Numbered from the stretch's first letter, positions 1 to 6,576 are shown. The stretch: DNA of 6,576 bases from Candidatus Zixiibacteriota bacterium (GCA_003641405.1 QNAF01000148.1:1-6576); one strand, 5' to 3'. The notes: generated by a model from the sequence alone, not told the origin. Numbers and translations are program-made.

Positions 1-947
1 CCTTCTGGGCGATTGGTCGCAAGAAACGATTGCTTGAGCTGTTTGGTGATCTGCCCCTGCTATTGAAGAACGCTCCGTACATTTCGTTTGCCCGGCAGCG
101 GACCAGGACAATCCTGTTGTTGCTCGGATTGGTATTCGTCTCAGTGGCTCTGGCGCGCTTGCAGTTTGGTACTCATCTCGAAACACTCAAGCGTGAGGGT
201 ATCGACGTGATGGTGGCGCTGGACCTTTCTAATTCGATGCTTGCCCGCGACATGAAGCCAAACCGTCTGGAGAAAGCGAAACAGGAAATACGAAGTATCA
301 TCTCACGGCTTCAGGGCGACCGCATAGGACTGGTTGCTTTCGCGGGGGAGGCATTCGTCCAGTGTCCGCTTACACTGGATTACGCCGCCGCGGAGTTACT
401 ACTTTCTGTTATGGATGAGAATGCGGTTTCGATCCAGGGTACGTCGCTTTCATCGGCAATAGAGGCTGCCCGCTCAGCTTTCTCCCAGATGGAGAAAAAG
501 CACAAGGTGTTGCTTCTGTTGACAGACGGTGAAGACCATGAAGGCAAGGCGGTCGAGGCTGCCCAGGAAGCGCGAAAGGACGGTGTCAAAATCTACACTG
601 TCGGTATTGGTAACCCGGCGGGGGAACCGATACCTGTGTTGGATCGTCAGGGCAAACAGGTGGGGTTCAAGAAAGATGAAAATGGCGAGGTCATTGTCTC
701 TGGTCTCGATGAAATGACACTGCAGAAGATCGCACTCGAAACCGGCGGGAAGTACTATCATGCAACGGCGGGGGAACTTGAACTTGATCGCATTTTCGAC
801 GAGATTTCAAAGTTGGAGAAGAAAGAGCTGGAAGGTACACTCGTTACGCGGTACGATGATCGCTTCCAGTGGCCATTGCTTTTTGCACTCCTGCTGATTA
901 TCGGGGAGTTCTTCGTATCGGAACGCAAAAAGCCCGCACGGAGTTGA
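1..947 (+). CDS. batB: BatB-type von Willebrand factor A membrane protein, 5' end missing
   Basis: The frame is open from the first complete codon (base 3) and the residues before the first possible start (FWAIGRKKR ahead of a TTG at 30) match the usual BatA/BatB N-terminus. The gene therefore begins upstream of the window and the TTG is not the real start. A membrane segment lies at about 105-170 (ILLLLGLVFVSVALA), then a VWA domain at about 200-800, then a second membrane segment near 870-920 followed by a basic end (SERKK). The metal-site (MIDAS) residues are all present: D-x-S-x-S at 222-236 (DLSNS), the Thr of QGTS at 441-443, and the Asp of TDGED at 525-527. The sequences FAGEAFVQCPLTLDYAAAE, TDGEDHEG and GEPIP favour BatB over BatA. 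By family knowledge the VWA domain sits outside the cytoplasmic membrane and works with MoxR-type AAA+ ATPases; the exact role is unsettled. The stop lies 7 bases before batC. Confidence 0.93.
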   Translation, partial: FWAIGRKKRLLELFGDLPLLLKNAPYISFARQRTRTILLLLGLVFVSVALARLQFGTHLETLKREGIDVMVALDLSNSMLARDMKPNRLEKAKQEIRSIISRLQGDRIGLVAFAGEAFVQCPLTLDYAAAELLLSVMDENAVSIQGTSLSSAIEAARSAFSQMEKKHKVLLLLTDGEDHEGKAVEAAQEARKDGVKIYTVGIGNPAGEPIPVLDRQGKQVGFKKDENGEVIVSGLDEMTLQKIALETGGKYYHATAGELELDRIFDEISKLEKKELEGTLVTRYDDRFQWPLLFALLLIIGEFFVSERKKPARS

Positions 948-954
948 TGTCAAA

Positions 955-1701
955 ATGAATACCAGAGCACAGACAATATCCATCCTGGTTGCGATTCTGA
1001 CCGTCAGTTCGGTTTCCGCAGCTAACAAGGTGGTAGATGCCGTTGAGAAAGGGAATGAGGCATTTGTTGAGCAGAGGTACAAAGATGCTCTGGAACAATA
1101 TCAGATAGCCGAGACGGAAATCCCTGAGTCCGCGGAGTTGGACTACAATATGGGTGGTGTTCTGCATCAGCAGGGCAAGTACGAGGGTGCGGTAGAGAAG
1201 TACACACGCGCGCTCAACACAACCGACATCAATCTGGAGGCAATAGCCCAATACAATCTTGGGAATACCTACTACCGAATGGATGACTATCAGAATGCCA
1301 TCAAGAGCTTTGAGAACGCGCTGAATATCAACCCTGAGGATATGGAAGCTAAGTTTAATCTTGAACTGGCGCGCCGTATGCTCAAAGAGCAGATGAAGCC
1401 CGAATCCGAGGAACAGCAAGAGCAGGAGCAACAGCAGCAGCAGCAGGAACAGCAACAGGAGCAGCAGAAGGAAGAGGACGAAAAGCAGGAAGGACAAGAA
1501 GAGCAACAGCAGCAGCAGGAAAATCAAGAGGATCAACAGGATCAACAGCAGGAGCAGCAGGCTGAGGCTCAGCAAGAGAAACAGATGTCCAAAGAAGACG
1601 CCGAACGAATCCTGAACGCTCTCAGAGATGACGAGCAGGATGTACAGAAGAAGATACGCAGGGCAAACGCGGGCGGCAACTACGTTGGAAAGGATTGGTA
1701 G
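955..1701 (+). CDS. batC: BatC-type TPR protein with Gln/Glu-rich linker
   Basis: 248 residues. An ATG start is supported by GGAG at 940-943, inside the end of batB. Residues 1-23 form a signal peptide (hydrophobic TISILVAILTVSSV, cleavage likely after VSA or VSAA), so the protein should act in the periplasm. Three TPR-like units follow at about 28-61, 62-94 and 95-129; the clearest is the third, with YNLGNTYYRMDDYQNAI and ALNINP. Residues about 151-210 are almost only Gln and Glu with some Lys/Asp. The last part (MSKEDAERILNALRDDEQDV, ending VGKDW) is the conserved BatC tail, which shows that the low-complexity stretch has not broken the frame. In some bacteria this domain is fused to BatB; here the two are separate but adjacent. 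TPRs suggest a protein-binding role within a Bat complex, which is inference from the family. Confidence 0.9.
   Translation: MNTRAQTISILVAILTVSSVSAANKVVDAVEKGNEAFVEQRYKDALEQYQIAETEIPESAELDYNMGGVLHQQGKYEGAVEKYTRALNTTDINLEAIAQYNLGNTYYRMDDYQNAIKSFENALNINPEDMEAKFNLELARRMLKEQMKPESEEQQEQEQQQQQQEQQQEQQKEEDEKQEGQEEQQQQQENQEDQQDQQQEQQAEAQQEKQMSKEDAERILNALRDDEQDVQKKIRRANAGGNYVGKDW
1405..1584 (+). repeat. CAG/GAG-rich low-complexity tract inside batC
   Basis: About 180 bases made largely of CAG, CAA, GAG and GAA codons, encoding the Gln/Glu-rich linker of BatC. It is an imperfect, purine-rich codon repeat rather than a clean tandem array: CAG runs are broken by CAA, GAG, GAC and AAG. Similar charged or Gln-rich linkers are common between the TPRs and the conserved tail in BatC proteins. 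The imperfect pattern suggests the amino-acid composition is kept while slippage is limited. On the other strand it reads as a long poly-Leu frame, which is an artefact. Confidence 0.85.
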
Positions 1702-1756
1702 TTTGTCGCGCTGTTCATCAATGTCCGGCAGTTTACACTCATGTCCGAGCGTAAGA

Positions 1757-3553
1757 ATGTTAAGGCCGTCGCTCGTTCAACAAGTCCTTGCTTTCTGCAT
1801 GGTGCTGATGTGTGCGTCGACCGTGTTCGGTCAGGCGGATATTGACATTACCGTATCGCTCAGCAGAGACACTATTGGCCTTGACGAACAAGCCGTCATG
1901 CAAATCGTTGTTTCATCAAATGTCGATGCGCTACCACGTCCCAAGATGCCGACCCTGCCCATGTTTGAAGTTTACTCACAGGGGCAGTCCAGCAACTACT
2001 CGATAATCAATGGCAAGGTTGATGCTTCAGTTACTTACCGTTACCTTGTAATGCCGCAGAAACCAGGCATTTACCCGATTGAGAACATCGCCATCGTGCA
2101 TCAGAACAGGCGCTATGTCGGCAATCCTGTCACTCTTACGGTATTAGACAAAGGTTCTACAGTGCCTGCGGAACTGGAAGATCGTGCCCAGGATAGTCGT
2201 GGTGAAAGCAAGGACTATTTTCTGGAAGCGGTTGTCGATAACCAAAATCCCTATGTCAACGAGCAGGTTACGTTTACCCTCAAGTTCTATATTGCCGTTC
2301 AGTTCTATGGTTCACCACGGCTTTCTGAACCAACTACAACCGGTTTCTGGACCGAACTTCTTGGCAGCAAGGCACCGTATCGGCAGAGAGTGAATAATCG
2401 TACATATAGGGTCATAGAACGCAAGTACGCCCTCTTTCCCACCCAGACCGGAGAGTTGACTATCGGAAAGGCGATTATTACTGCCACTGTAGCTTCGAAA
2501 CGCCGTCAGCGCAATGTCTTTGGCATATTTGGAGGCGGGGAGGAGATTCAGGCGCGGTCCGCCCCCCTTAGTATCAAGGTCAGGCCACTACCCCAGTCCG
2601 GACGACCGTCTGATTACACGGGGACAATCGGTAAATTCAGGATCAGCGCCCAAGTCAACAAGACCGTGGTAGAGCTCAATCAACCCGTGACTTTGACAGT
2701 CAACATCAGTGGCGTGGGGAATATCAAGTCAGTGGCCGAACCGCAGATCCCGGAACTTGAGGATTTTCGCGTCTACAAGGCGTCCAGCAGTGAGAACATT
2801 TCCAAGATCAATGATAAGATCGGTGGCACCAAGACTTTCGAGGAAGTGTTCATCCCCGAACGCCCAGGGACCCTGCAGATTCCGGCCCTGAGTCTGAGCT
2901 ATTTCGACCCGGAGCGACAGCGTTACCGGACCATCAGCACCAGTCCCATCAGTATCAAGGTGAGCCGACCGGAAGGCTACACCGACATTGAAGGGCTGCC
3001 CTACAACGGTCCCAATATGACAATTGGCGCCGAGGCGCGCGATATCAGGTTCATCAAAAAGGACCTTGGGGAGCTACAACCGAAAGGTCGTCTCATTGCT
3101 GCCGCTCCGCTCTACGTGACAGTGAACGCCGTATCAGTGTTGTTGTTAGCCGTTATGGTCGCGTTCCGTGTCCGTCGTGAGAAGCTCTCTGCGGATATTG
3201 GTTACGCTCGATCCCGCGGTGCTGCCAAACAGGCCCGCAAGCGGTTGGTCCGCGCGCGTGAACTGGCCGGCACCGACCATGCGGCTGAGTTCTATGCTGA
3301 GTGCTCTCAGGCGGTTTTGTCATACATGGCCGACAAGTTGAATGTCTCTCCGCACGGTCTTACATCTGATATGATCGCCGAGTATCTGAGTGAACGTGGC
3401 GCCGATCAACAACTGATTGATGACACTGTTCAGTTTTTGAACAAGTGCGGTTTCGCACGGTATGCGCCGGGAGTTGCCGATCAGGGTGAGATCGATCAGG
3501 CACTCAGGACCGCACAGGATCTGATGGTGCGGATTGAAGGAGTGAAGTTCTGA
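1757..3553 (+). CDS. batD: BatD-type membrane-anchored protein
   Basis: 598 residues from the chosen ATG. This start gives a compact signal peptide (MLRPSLVQQVLAFCMVLMCA, cleavage likely after VFG at residue 25). The frame stays open upstream into batC. A TTG at 1703 has a better ribosome site (GGAAAGG, 1687-1693) and an ATG sits at 1721, but both give an unusually long leader before the hydrophobic core, so the start is uncertain. Three beta-rich domains follow at about 28-130, 152-247 and 293-401. The last carries the clearest BatD features: GVGNIKSVAEPQIPELEDF, GGTKTFEEVFIPERPGTLQI and IPALSLSYFDP. One membrane segment lies at about 446-472, then a basic, helical cytosolic tail of about 125 residues. 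By topology BatD exposes its beta domains outside the membrane and could contact cytosolic partners through the tail. The last 4 bases overlap the proposed batE start. Confidence 0.9.
   Translation: MLRPSLVQQVLAFCMVLMCASTVFGQADIDITVSLSRDTIGLDEQAVMQIVVSSNVDALPRPKMPTLPMFEVYSQGQSSNYSIINGKVDASVTYRYLVMPQKPGIYPIENIAIVHQNRRYVGNPVTLTVLDKGSTVPAELEDRAQDSRGESKDYFLEAVVDNQNPYVNEQVTFTLKFYIAVQFYGSPRLSEPTTTGFWTELLGSKAPYRQRVNNRTYRVIERKYALFPTQTGELTIGKAIITATVASKRRQRNVFGIFGGGEEIQARSAPLSIKVRPLPQSGRPSDYTGTIGKFRISAQVNKTVVELNQPVTLTVNISGVGNIKSVAEPQIPELEDFRVYKASSSENISKINDKIGGTKTFEEVFIPERPGTLQIPALSLSYFDPERQRYRTISTSPISIKVSRPEGYTDIEGLPYNGPNMTIGAEARDIRFIKKDLGELQPKGRLIAAAPLYVTVNAVSVLLLAVMVAFRVRREKLSADIGYARSRGAAKQARKRLVRARELAGTDHAAEFYAECSQAVLSYMADKLNVSPHGLTSDMIAEYLSERGADQQLIDDTVQFLNKCGFARYAPGVADQGEIDQALRTAQDLMVRIEGVKF
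3536..3542 (+). promoter_or_regulatory. Ribosome binding site that decides the batE start
   Basis: GAAGGAG, a strong Shine-Dalgarno match in the last codons of batD, is 7 bases before the CTG at 3550. The in-frame TTG at 3571 has no comparable site. This spacing is the main argument for a CTG start overlapping the batD stop (CTGA). Confidence 0.6.
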
Positions 3554-4302
3554 GCTGCTTAGTTGCCATATTGCTGATTCTGGCAGTACTGCCCGTGTGT
3601 ACAAATGCCTCAGACATGACGGAACAGTTTGCCGTTGCTAACGATCTCTATGAGGCAAAGCAGTACGACAGCGCGATTGTGATCTATCACTTAATAGAAA
3701 ACCAGGGCACGGAATCGGCGCCTCTATACTTCAATCTCGGAAATGCCTACTTCAGAAACGGTGATCTGGGCCGAGCGATCCTCTACTATCATAGAGCGAA
3801 ACGGATTGACCCATCCGATGATGACATCGCGGTGAATCTCGAGTTCGCTCGCCGGTTCACGTCTGTTCAGATGGAAGGTGTGAAACTTAATCCCATCAGT
3901 AGTCTCTTTGGCGAACTGGTCGATCCCTATCGACTGTCCACTCTGGCGTGGGTAACGTGCGTGTTCTTTGTGTTCCTGTTCATGATGCTTACGTTGCGTT
4001 TTGGTCTCGGTTTTCGGGGGCAACTGGTGAGGCCCGGGATCACTTTTGCGTTGGCACTGCTTCTAATCATGTCTGCGTTGACTACACTGAAATACAACAA
4101 CGACTACTTCACCCAGCGGGCCGTTATAATCGCCGAAGACAGCGTAGTGCGTACGGGACCGTCGGTGAACTCTGACAAGGAACTGGATGCTTCTCCAGGA
4201 CTGGTGGTGGAGATTCTCTCTGAGTCTGGCGATTTCTACAACGTTCTCTTTGAAAACAAGCGACAGGGCTGGATCAAAAAAGACTTAGTCGCTGTCATCT
4301 AA
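3550..4302 (+). CDS. batE: BatE-type TPR and SH3-domain membrane protein, probable CTG start
   Basis: 250 residues if started at CTG 3550, or 243 from TTG 3571. The frame opens after a stop at 3535-3537 and has no ATG or GTG before the mature domain; the first in-frame ATG (3616) would remove the signal peptide. CTG 3550 has a well-placed GAAGGAG, shares the batD stop as CTGA, and gives a full signal peptide (LSCLVAILLILAVLPVCTNA, cleavage near TNA-S). In the longer numbering, two TPRs lie at about 24-57 and 57-91 (PLYFNLGNAYFRNGDLGRAI is diagnostic). Membrane segments are at about 129-150 and 162-180. An SH3-like domain spans about 191-250 (VVRTGPSVNSD near its start, GWIKKDLV at the end). 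This TPR-TM-TM-SH3 layout is that of BatE. The SH3 and TPR parts suggest binding to other envelope proteins or to peptidoglycan; that is inferred. Confidence 0.88.
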   Translation: MSCLVAILLILAVLPVCTNASDMTEQFAVANDLYEAKQYDSAIVIYHLIENQGTESAPLYFNLGNAYFRNGDLGRAILYYHRAKRIDPSDDDIAVNLEFARRFTSVQMEGVKLNPISSLFGELVDPYRLSTLAWVTCVFFVFLFMMLTLRFGLGFRGQLVRPGITFALALLLIMSALTTLKYNNDYFTQRAVIIAEDSVVRTGPSVNSDKELDASPGLVVEILSESGDFYNVLFENKRQGWIKKDLVAVI

Positions 4303-4335
4303 CGATTTACTTGCGTTACCACCTCCTTTTATGAT

Positions 4336-4364
4336 TTGACTCTCATTTCCTGAAGGTCTATCTT
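4336..4364 (+). promoter_or_regulatory. Sigma70-like promoter before the flippase-like gene
   Basis: TTGACT at 4336-4341 (5 of 6 to the -35 consensus) and TATCTT at 4359-4364 (4 of 6 to the -10 consensus), with an ideal 17-base spacer. It lies in the only sizeable gap between genes before 6406, and transcription would start about 20 bases before the ATG at 4395. No convincing terminator hairpin is visible after batE, so read-through from the Bat genes remains possible. Confidence 0.45.
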
Positions 4365-4394
4365 GAGCGCGGATTATTAGATTTGTTATCAAGT

Positions 4395-5441
4395 ATGGCA
4401 GCATTTTGGAAAAAGAAGCAGTTTTGGGGCGCACTGATCGGTCTAGTACTGCTGGCCTACTGTCTTAAGGACATCAGGCCATCGGAAATCCGTGTGCTTT
4501 TGCAGCGGGTAAATATATTCTACATGCTGTTGTGCATCCTGTCCTGCTTCATTTTCATAGTGCTCAAGGGACTTCGCTGGCGATTGCTGGTAGCCCAGCA
4601 GAAGAAGATGCCCGTGGTGCGCTCAATCACGCTTTTCTCGGCAGGGCAAGTGCTCAGTGTTATTATGCCGGCACTGACAGGACAGGTAGGGCGTCTCTTT
4701 CTGTTTTCGAGCAAGGAAGGCCTCCGTAAAACGTTCGTATTCTCAACGCTGGTAATGGAAGTTCTCTTTGACGCCATCAGCCTTGTTGTTTTCATGTTCC
4801 TGACTTCGCTTGCTTTTGTGTTTCCACAGGAGTATCGCTATCTGAGCTTTGTGGTGGCAGGCGTTACAGTCGCAGTTCTGATACTATTCTACCTGATCCT
4901 TCATTATCAACAGCAAACCGAGGATCTCGGGCGTCGACTTCTTCGAGAGCGATACCCCGGTGTATATATTACGGTCAAAAAGTTCCTGCGCTCTTTTACA
5001 AAGGGAATCGAGATGCTGCGCTCCACGCAGCATATATTTGGTACTCTTGCCTACTCTCTTCTTTCCTGGACGGCACACATGTTTGTGGTGTGGTTCTTAA
5101 TCAGGTCTTTCGGTCTCGATCTCCCCTTTGCAGCCGCGGCGGTGGTGATGATTATCAACACCATTGTGCTCATGTTACCCATCACGCCGGGTAATGCCGG
5201 GACTTTTGAATTTGCCGTCTCCAGTTCTTTGGCGGCATTTTCAGTCGGGCGGTCTGATGCCGTTCTGTTTGCGCTGGCGCTGCATGTCGTCGATTTGTTG
5301 CCGGTCTTTACTTTCGGCTTCTATTTCCTGCGCCTTGAGAAGATGTCGCTGCGCAAGATCAAAGAGGAGCACGAGGAAGAGATCATCCTCGACAAGATAG
5401 ACGAGGAAGGCGCGTTCATCGAGGAGGACGAAGTGGCATGA
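4395..5441 (+). CDS. UPF0104 / LPG-synthase transmembrane-domain family protein (flippase-like)
   Basis: 348 residues from the ATG; a TTG at 4383 would add four residues. Neither start has a strong ribosome site. About seven or eight membrane segments are visible, at about 11-23, 41-58, 78-92, 119-143, 150-170, 214-238, 244-263 and 280-313. Family marks are LKGLRWRLLV (58-66), the loop GQVLSVIMPALTGQVGRLFL (84-103), where most members have a Pro/Gly-rich G-x-x-x-R, and PITPGNAGTFEFAVSSSLAA (262-281), the family's PG-x-G-x-x-E signature. It matches the membrane half of MprF/lysyl-phosphatidylglycerol synthase but lacks the aminoacyl-transferase half, so it is a stand-alone YbhN-like protein, probably handling lipids or lipid-linked substrates. 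The substrate cannot be read from the sequence. The cytosolic end is strongly acidic (about 323-348, with EEHEEEIILDKIDEEG). Its stop overlaps corA (ATGA), implying translational coupling. Confidence 0.85.
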   Translation: MAAFWKKKQFWGALIGLVLLAYCLKDIRPSEIRVLLQRVNIFYMLLCILSCFIFIVLKGLRWRLLVAQQKKMPVVRSITLFSAGQVLSVIMPALTGQVGRLFLFSSKEGLRKTFVFSTLVMEVLFDAISLVVFMFLTSLAFVFPQEYRYLSFVVAGVTVAVLILFYLILHYQQQTEDLGRRLLRERYPGVYITVKKFLRSFTKGIEMLRSTQHIFGTLAYSLLSWTAHMFVVWFLIRSFGLDLPFAAAAVVMIINTIVLMLPITPGNAGTFEFAVSSSLAAFSVGRSDAVLFALALHVVDLLPVFTFGFYFLRLEKMSLRKIKEEHEEEIILDKIDEEGAFIEEDEVA

Positions 5442-6406
5442 TAAAGTCGTTCTACCATCTCCCCGAAGAAGGCGTCAAAATCATCGATGGCATTGCTGAT
5501 TTCGACCGGTTGTGTGCGGTGGAAAACTCCGTGCTCTGGATCGATATGTGCAAGCCGACCGACGAAGAATCCTATATCCTCACACACGATTTCAAGTTCC
5601 ACCCCCTGGCGGTAGAAGATGTAATCTCCGAGAAGTCCCAGACCAAGACCGATGACTACGAGCGCTACTTGTTCACCGTGTTTAATATCGTTGACTATAT
5701 CGGCAGGGAAGAGGGACTCAAGATAAGTGAACTCGACCTGTTCCTGACAAAGAACACGCTGGTGACAGTGCACTACGATGAGCACCGGATATTTGACTTT
5801 CTCCACAGCCGTGTGCAGCATGGTGGCCGCCTGGTCGACAGGGGGGCGGACTATCTGTACCACGCTGTTATCGATGCCGTAGTGGACAACTACAACGCTA
5901 CGATGGATATCTTTGAGTACGAGAGCGACCAGATCGAGGAAGACATCCTCAGTGATTTCGACAAGGACACACTGAAATCTATTTTCACACTTGGTCGTGA
6001 TATCGTGGAACTCAAACGTATTGTGCGACCTCAGCGCGATGTCATACAGAAACTCTCCCGTGACAAGTTCTCTCTGATCTCAGAGGGGCTACAGGCATAT
6101 TTCTCAGACATTCACGACCACCTCATCCGCATCAATGAACTGGCCGAGACACATCGTGAAATCATCAACTCATCGCTCCAGGTGTATTACTCGTCGGTAT
6201 CCACCAAGACCAACGAGATCATCAAAGTGCTCACATTGCTGACTGCTATTTTCATCCCGCCGACATTTTTAGTCGGGCTGTGGGGTATGAATTTTGAAAA
6301 GATGCCGGAGCTCGGCTGGGAGCAGGGCTATTTCATAGCCCTGGGCGTCATGCTGGTCATCATGCTCGGCATGATCCTCTTCTTCAAAAAGAAGAAGTGG
6401 CTGTAA
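5438..6406 (+). CDS. corA: CorA-family magnesium/divalent cation channel
   Basis: 322 residues, a normal length for CorA. The ATG overlaps the previous stop, and GAGGAGG at 5421-5427 inside the upstream gene serves as ribosome site. The N-terminal cytosolic domain carries the family's HPLAVEDV (55-62) followed by KTDDYERYLFTVFNIV. A long helical region (about 145-260) leads into the pore helix. The first membrane segment (about 262-282, LLTAIFIPPTFLVGLWG) ends in the signature GMN at 283-285, followed by FEKMPEL. The second membrane segment is at about 297-316, and the protein ends in a basic tail (FFKKKKWL). By family knowledge it is a homopentamer that passes Mg2+ (some members pass Co2+, Ni2+ or Zn2+) and is gated by Mg2+ bound to the cytosolic domain. 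All key parts are intact. Coupling with the flippase-like gene suggests shared expression, not necessarily a shared function. Confidence 0.95.
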   Translation: MIKSFYHLPEEGVKIIDGIADFDRLCAVENSVLWIDMCKPTDEESYILTHDFKFHPLAVEDVISEKSQTKTDDYERYLFTVFNIVDYIGREEGLKISELDLFLTKNTLVTVHYDEHRIFDFLHSRVQHGGRLVDRGADYLYHAVIDAVVDNYNATMDIFEYESDQIEEDILSDFDKDTLKSIFTLGRDIVELKRIVRPQRDVIQKLSRDKFSLISEGLQAYFSDIHDHLIRINELAETHREIINSSLQVYYSSVSTKTNEIIKVLTLLTAIFIPPTFLVGLWGMNFEKMPELGWEQGYFIALGVMLVIMLGMILFFKKKKWL

Positions 6407-6576
6407 GGGCGGTGTGCCTAGCCGAAAGTTTCCTTGGTGGCAGTTCCAGCCGGGTAGGGCAGGATCCCATAGGCGCTAACTTTAGGTTGGGTGTGGTCTC
6501 AGATTAGGACAGTATGCGCGCTTGCGTTTTCTTGGTGTATCGCACAAGTGTCGTCCGAGACTCGCCACCCCAGCCA
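6407..6576. other. Non-coding 3' region with a long imperfect inverted repeat
   Basis: No gene is supported here. The left arm 6413-6430 pairs with 6478-6495 as + strand RNA: 15 pairs with one mismatch in the core (6416-6430 with 6478-6492), plus three outer wobble pairs. The 47-base interior can form a second stem, GCCGGG (6449-6454) with CCC (6466-6468) and GGC (6472-6474). Several G-U pairs mean the fold works better in the + strand RNA than in its complement. There is no U-run after it, so it is not a textbook terminator. It may be a 3' UTR structure or one copy of a dispersed intergenic repeat. At the right edge a minus-strand frame is open from the window end to a TAA at 6504-6506; 23 codons are visible and it resembles nothing I recognise. 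Confidence 0.35.

Noticed and set aside
30..32. TTG at 30 as the start of the first gene
   Set aside because: The frame is open to the window edge and the residues before it match the normal N-terminus of the family, so the gene is truncated by the window.
898..1575. Long minus-strand frame (225 codons) rich in Leu
   Set aside because: It is the antisense reading of the CAG/GAG tract and the TPR region of batC; the Leu runs are simply the complement of Gln/Glu codons, and the + strand protein has clear family motifs.
1628..1756. Longest possible batD start at ATG 1628, overlapping batC by 74 bases
   Set aside because: It would place about 43 Arg/Ser-rich residues before the signal peptide, from sequence that already encodes the conserved BatC tail; shorter starts fit better.
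4309..4329. Remnant of a 16S rRNA gene
   Set aside because: Only the last ten bases match exactly; the 3' hairpin of 16S rRNA that should precede them is replaced by the end of batE.
5321..5863. Minus-strand frame of 180 codons across the junction of the flippase-like gene and corA
   Set aside because: It lies entirely opposite two well-supported + strand genes, straddles their ATGA overlap, and has no recognisable motif.
6416..6492. Intrinsic terminator for corA
   Set aside because: The loop between the arms is 47 bases and no T-run follows the right arm, so it does not fit a standard terminator even though the region can fold.

Overview
The window is a densely packed, one-direction bacterial stretch with all six recognisable genes on the + strand. 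It covers most of a Bat (Bacteroides aerotolerance-type) locus, followed by a two-gene membrane transport unit. Order: batB (5' end missing) - batC - batD - batE - promoter-like gap - UPF0104/LPG-synthase-TM-type flippase-like membrane protein - corA - about 170 bases of non-coding 3' sequence.

Region 1 (1-4302), Bat locus. BatB is a membrane-anchored von Willebrand A protein with an intact MIDAS. BatC is a secreted or periplasmic TPR protein with a 60-residue Gln/Glu-rich linker. BatD is a large protein with a signal peptide, several beta-sandwich-like domains, one membrane anchor and a cytosolic helical tail. BatE carries a signal peptide, TPRs, two membrane segments and an SH3-like domain. 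Short gaps (7 and 55 bases) and a 4-base overlap indicate one transcript. The usual upstream partners (MoxR AAA+ ATPase, DUF58 protein, BatA) would lie to the left of this window. Together the proteins look like an envelope-spanning assembly: VWA and TPR modules for protein-protein contacts outside the membrane, and a cytosolic link to the MoxR ATPase. The aerotolerance role comes from the family's name-giving work in Bacteroides and has been disputed in other bacteria, so the biochemical role should be treated as open.

Region 2 (4303-6406). An 80-92 base gap holds a sigma70-like promoter (TTGACT - 17 - TATCTT). The flippase-like gene follows and overlaps corA by ATGA, so these two are probably co-transcribed and translationally coupled, independently of or in addition to read-through from the Bat genes.

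Region 3 (6407-6576) holds no convincing gene. It can fold into a long, wobble-rich stem enclosing a smaller stem, and a short minus-strand open frame runs off the right edge.

Organism: complete Bat loci of this order are typical of Bacteroidota, related FCB-type lineages, spirochaetes and several candidate phyla. Base composition looks balanced. A Gram-negative, FCB-like or candidate-phylum bacterium is a reasonable but weak inference. I see no transposase, phage gene, CRISPR, tRNA or rRNA gene. I do not see a clearly novel system; the points most worth checking are a probable CTG start for batE, the structured 3' element, and an anti-Shine-Dalgarno-like motif after batE.
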